A DNA stretch of 64,000 nt from Eubacteriaceae bacterium (GTDB lineage Bacteria; Bacillota; Clostridia; Peptostreptococcales; Anaerovoracaceae). The translations under genes were made by a program, and so were the position numbers. This document shows, one piece after another, positions 63,394-64,000 of the stretch. The stretch covers positions 548,140-612,139 of the forward strand of contig CABIXY010000003.1 in the NCBI GenBank assembly GCA_902362805.1, written 5' to 3'. Below the pieces are notes generated by a model, which worked only from the letters and a program-made list of their open reading frames with translations, ran no database searches and was not told the DNA's origin. Every line of letters starts with the position of its first letter. Positions within the stretch are counted from its first letter, which is position 1.

Positions 63394-64000
63394 TTATTTA
63401 GCGATTCTGTAAGCCTTGTTGGAATACTGGGTGTAGACTTTCTTTCCATCCAGCACTCTGACGCCCCTTACCTTGTAGTAGTATCTCGTGCCCTTCTTCA
63501 GTTCCTTGGTGTTGGTGTAGCTTGTCTTGCTTCCATCCTTGGTTGTGAAGTATGCCTTGGTTCCATATCCGCTGTTCTTCTTCGTTGATCTGTATACCTG
63601 GTAGTAGTCCACCTTATAGCCTGCGGACTTCTTCCAGCTGACCTTGATCCCCTTCTTCGCTTTTACGGAGGATGCCTTGATGGTCGTCTTCTCCACGCCT
63701 GCCTTCAGCCTTGCGTTCTTTGCAGCTTCCTGTTCTGCGATCACCTTGTCGGCCTCTTCTGCCGTCATGACCGCGTAGGTTGAGAAGTGCCCGGTTGTGA
63801 AGGTGTAAGTGCCGTCGGCGTTCTTCTTGCCTTCCATCTTGACATAGTTGCCTTTTTCGTCGATGTATACGCATACGACCTCCTTGTCTTGCAGGGCTGC
63901 CGGAAGCGCTACTGTGACTTTCGCATTGCCGCCCTTGAAGTCGGTGACGTTTCCATTCTCAGTGACGATCTTCAGCTCAACCTGTACCTGGCTGTCGTCT
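63394..64000 (-). CDS. C-terminal part of a large surface protein (N-terminus outside window)
   Basis: The frame is open to the window edge, leaving about 200 residues. First a beta-rich segment (VELKIVTENGNVTDFKGGNA, then VALPAALQDKEVVCVYIDE), then the GHFSTYAVMT sequence typical of the end of clostridial surface proteins. A Lys/Ala-rich linker and a fibronectin type III-like domain (KKGIKVSWKKSAGYKVDYYQ, then VYRS and a final YSNKAYRIAK) follow. No sortase motif or membrane anchor is at the end. It is probably secreted or wall-bound; the full domain plan is not visible. It lies 24 bases beyond the IS200 right hairpin. Confidence 0.82.
   Translation of the reverse strand, partial: DDSQVQVELKIVTENGNVTDFKGGNAKVTVALPAALQDKEVVCVYIDEKGNYVKMEGKKNADGTYTFTTGHFSTYAVMTAEEADKVIAEQEAAKNARLKAGVEKTTIKASSVKAKKGIKVSWKKSAGYKVDYYQVYRSTKKNSGYGTKAYFTTKDGSKTSYTNTKELKKGTRYYYKVRGVRVLDGKKVYTQYSNKAYRIAK

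Overview
The window reads as chromosomal DNA of an anaerobic, probably spore-forming member of the Clostridia, with mid-range GC and frequent AGA arginine codons. The evidence is the gene set: pyruvate phosphate dikinase beside a single-chain glycyl-tRNA synthetase, a SigI/RsgI pair, an Etf-linked lactate-type dehydrogenase, a PrpR-type sigma-54 activator with a matching -24/-12 promoter, a SpoIIM-family protein and a lysine riboswitch. A family such as Anaerovoracaceae would fit, but that placement is a guess. No rRNA, tRNA, CRISPR array or prophage was seen. The only intact mobile element is one IS200-type insertion near the right end.

Layout. 1-9.5 kb: glyS (5' truncated) and ppdK; then an attenuated leader, a free-standing Hpt protein and a 1018-residue REC-GGDEF-EAL-PAS-REC-GGDEF protein; then a small membrane exporter, NfeD and an SPFH protein. 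9.6-14.3 kb: a VTC-domain protein with two DUF4956 paralogues, sigI-rsgI with a very acidic tail, and a toxin-antitoxin pair. 14.3-19.3 kb: a minus-strand operon (Elp3-like radical SAM, ACT, PFL/DUF711, iron-sulfur aldo/keto reductase), a repeat-rich gap and a DUF6873-like gene. 19.4-27.3 kb: MATE exporter, ung, the PrpR-type activator, and a sigma-54 operon for uptake, CoA activation and lyase cleavage of an organic acid. 27.4-35.2 kb: LacI regulator with two palindromic operators, a metallo-hydrolase, a MatC-like carrier, a 94-bp tandem repeat, LemA/DUF2207, a DMT transporter and SpoIIM.

35.2-42.5 kb: an aminotransferase-YjiH pair and an etfB-etfA-dehydrogenase operon whose promoters carry the same FadR-type operator. 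The GntR/FCD regulator gene lies between them, so they probably form one small regulon. 42.5-54.3 kb: a lysine riboswitch ahead of an aspartokinase homologue with altered active-site motifs, a methyltransferase, an amidase, typA, an MscS channel, pyruvate carboxylase, a decayed Rpn-type nuclease gene and a GNAT acetyltransferase. 54.4-61.8 kb: three tandem YtcJ-like amidohydrolases, a BTAD regulator and an APC permease. The three enzymes lose metal ligands stepwise, the first being intact and the third having almost none. 61.9-64 kb: a 40-residue membrane peptide, a second Hpt protein, a candidate small RNA, the IS200 element and the 3' end of a large surface protein.

The most unusual items are the amidohydrolase trio with its pseudoenzyme, the riboswitch-controlled divergent aspartokinase, and a pair of mosaic intergenic elements (about 36.6-36.9 and 48.2-48.5 kb) whose hairpins show compensatory changes. 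The shared GntR operators, the leader attenuator ahead of the Hpt/EAL pair and the 94-bp tandem repeat also deserve a second look.
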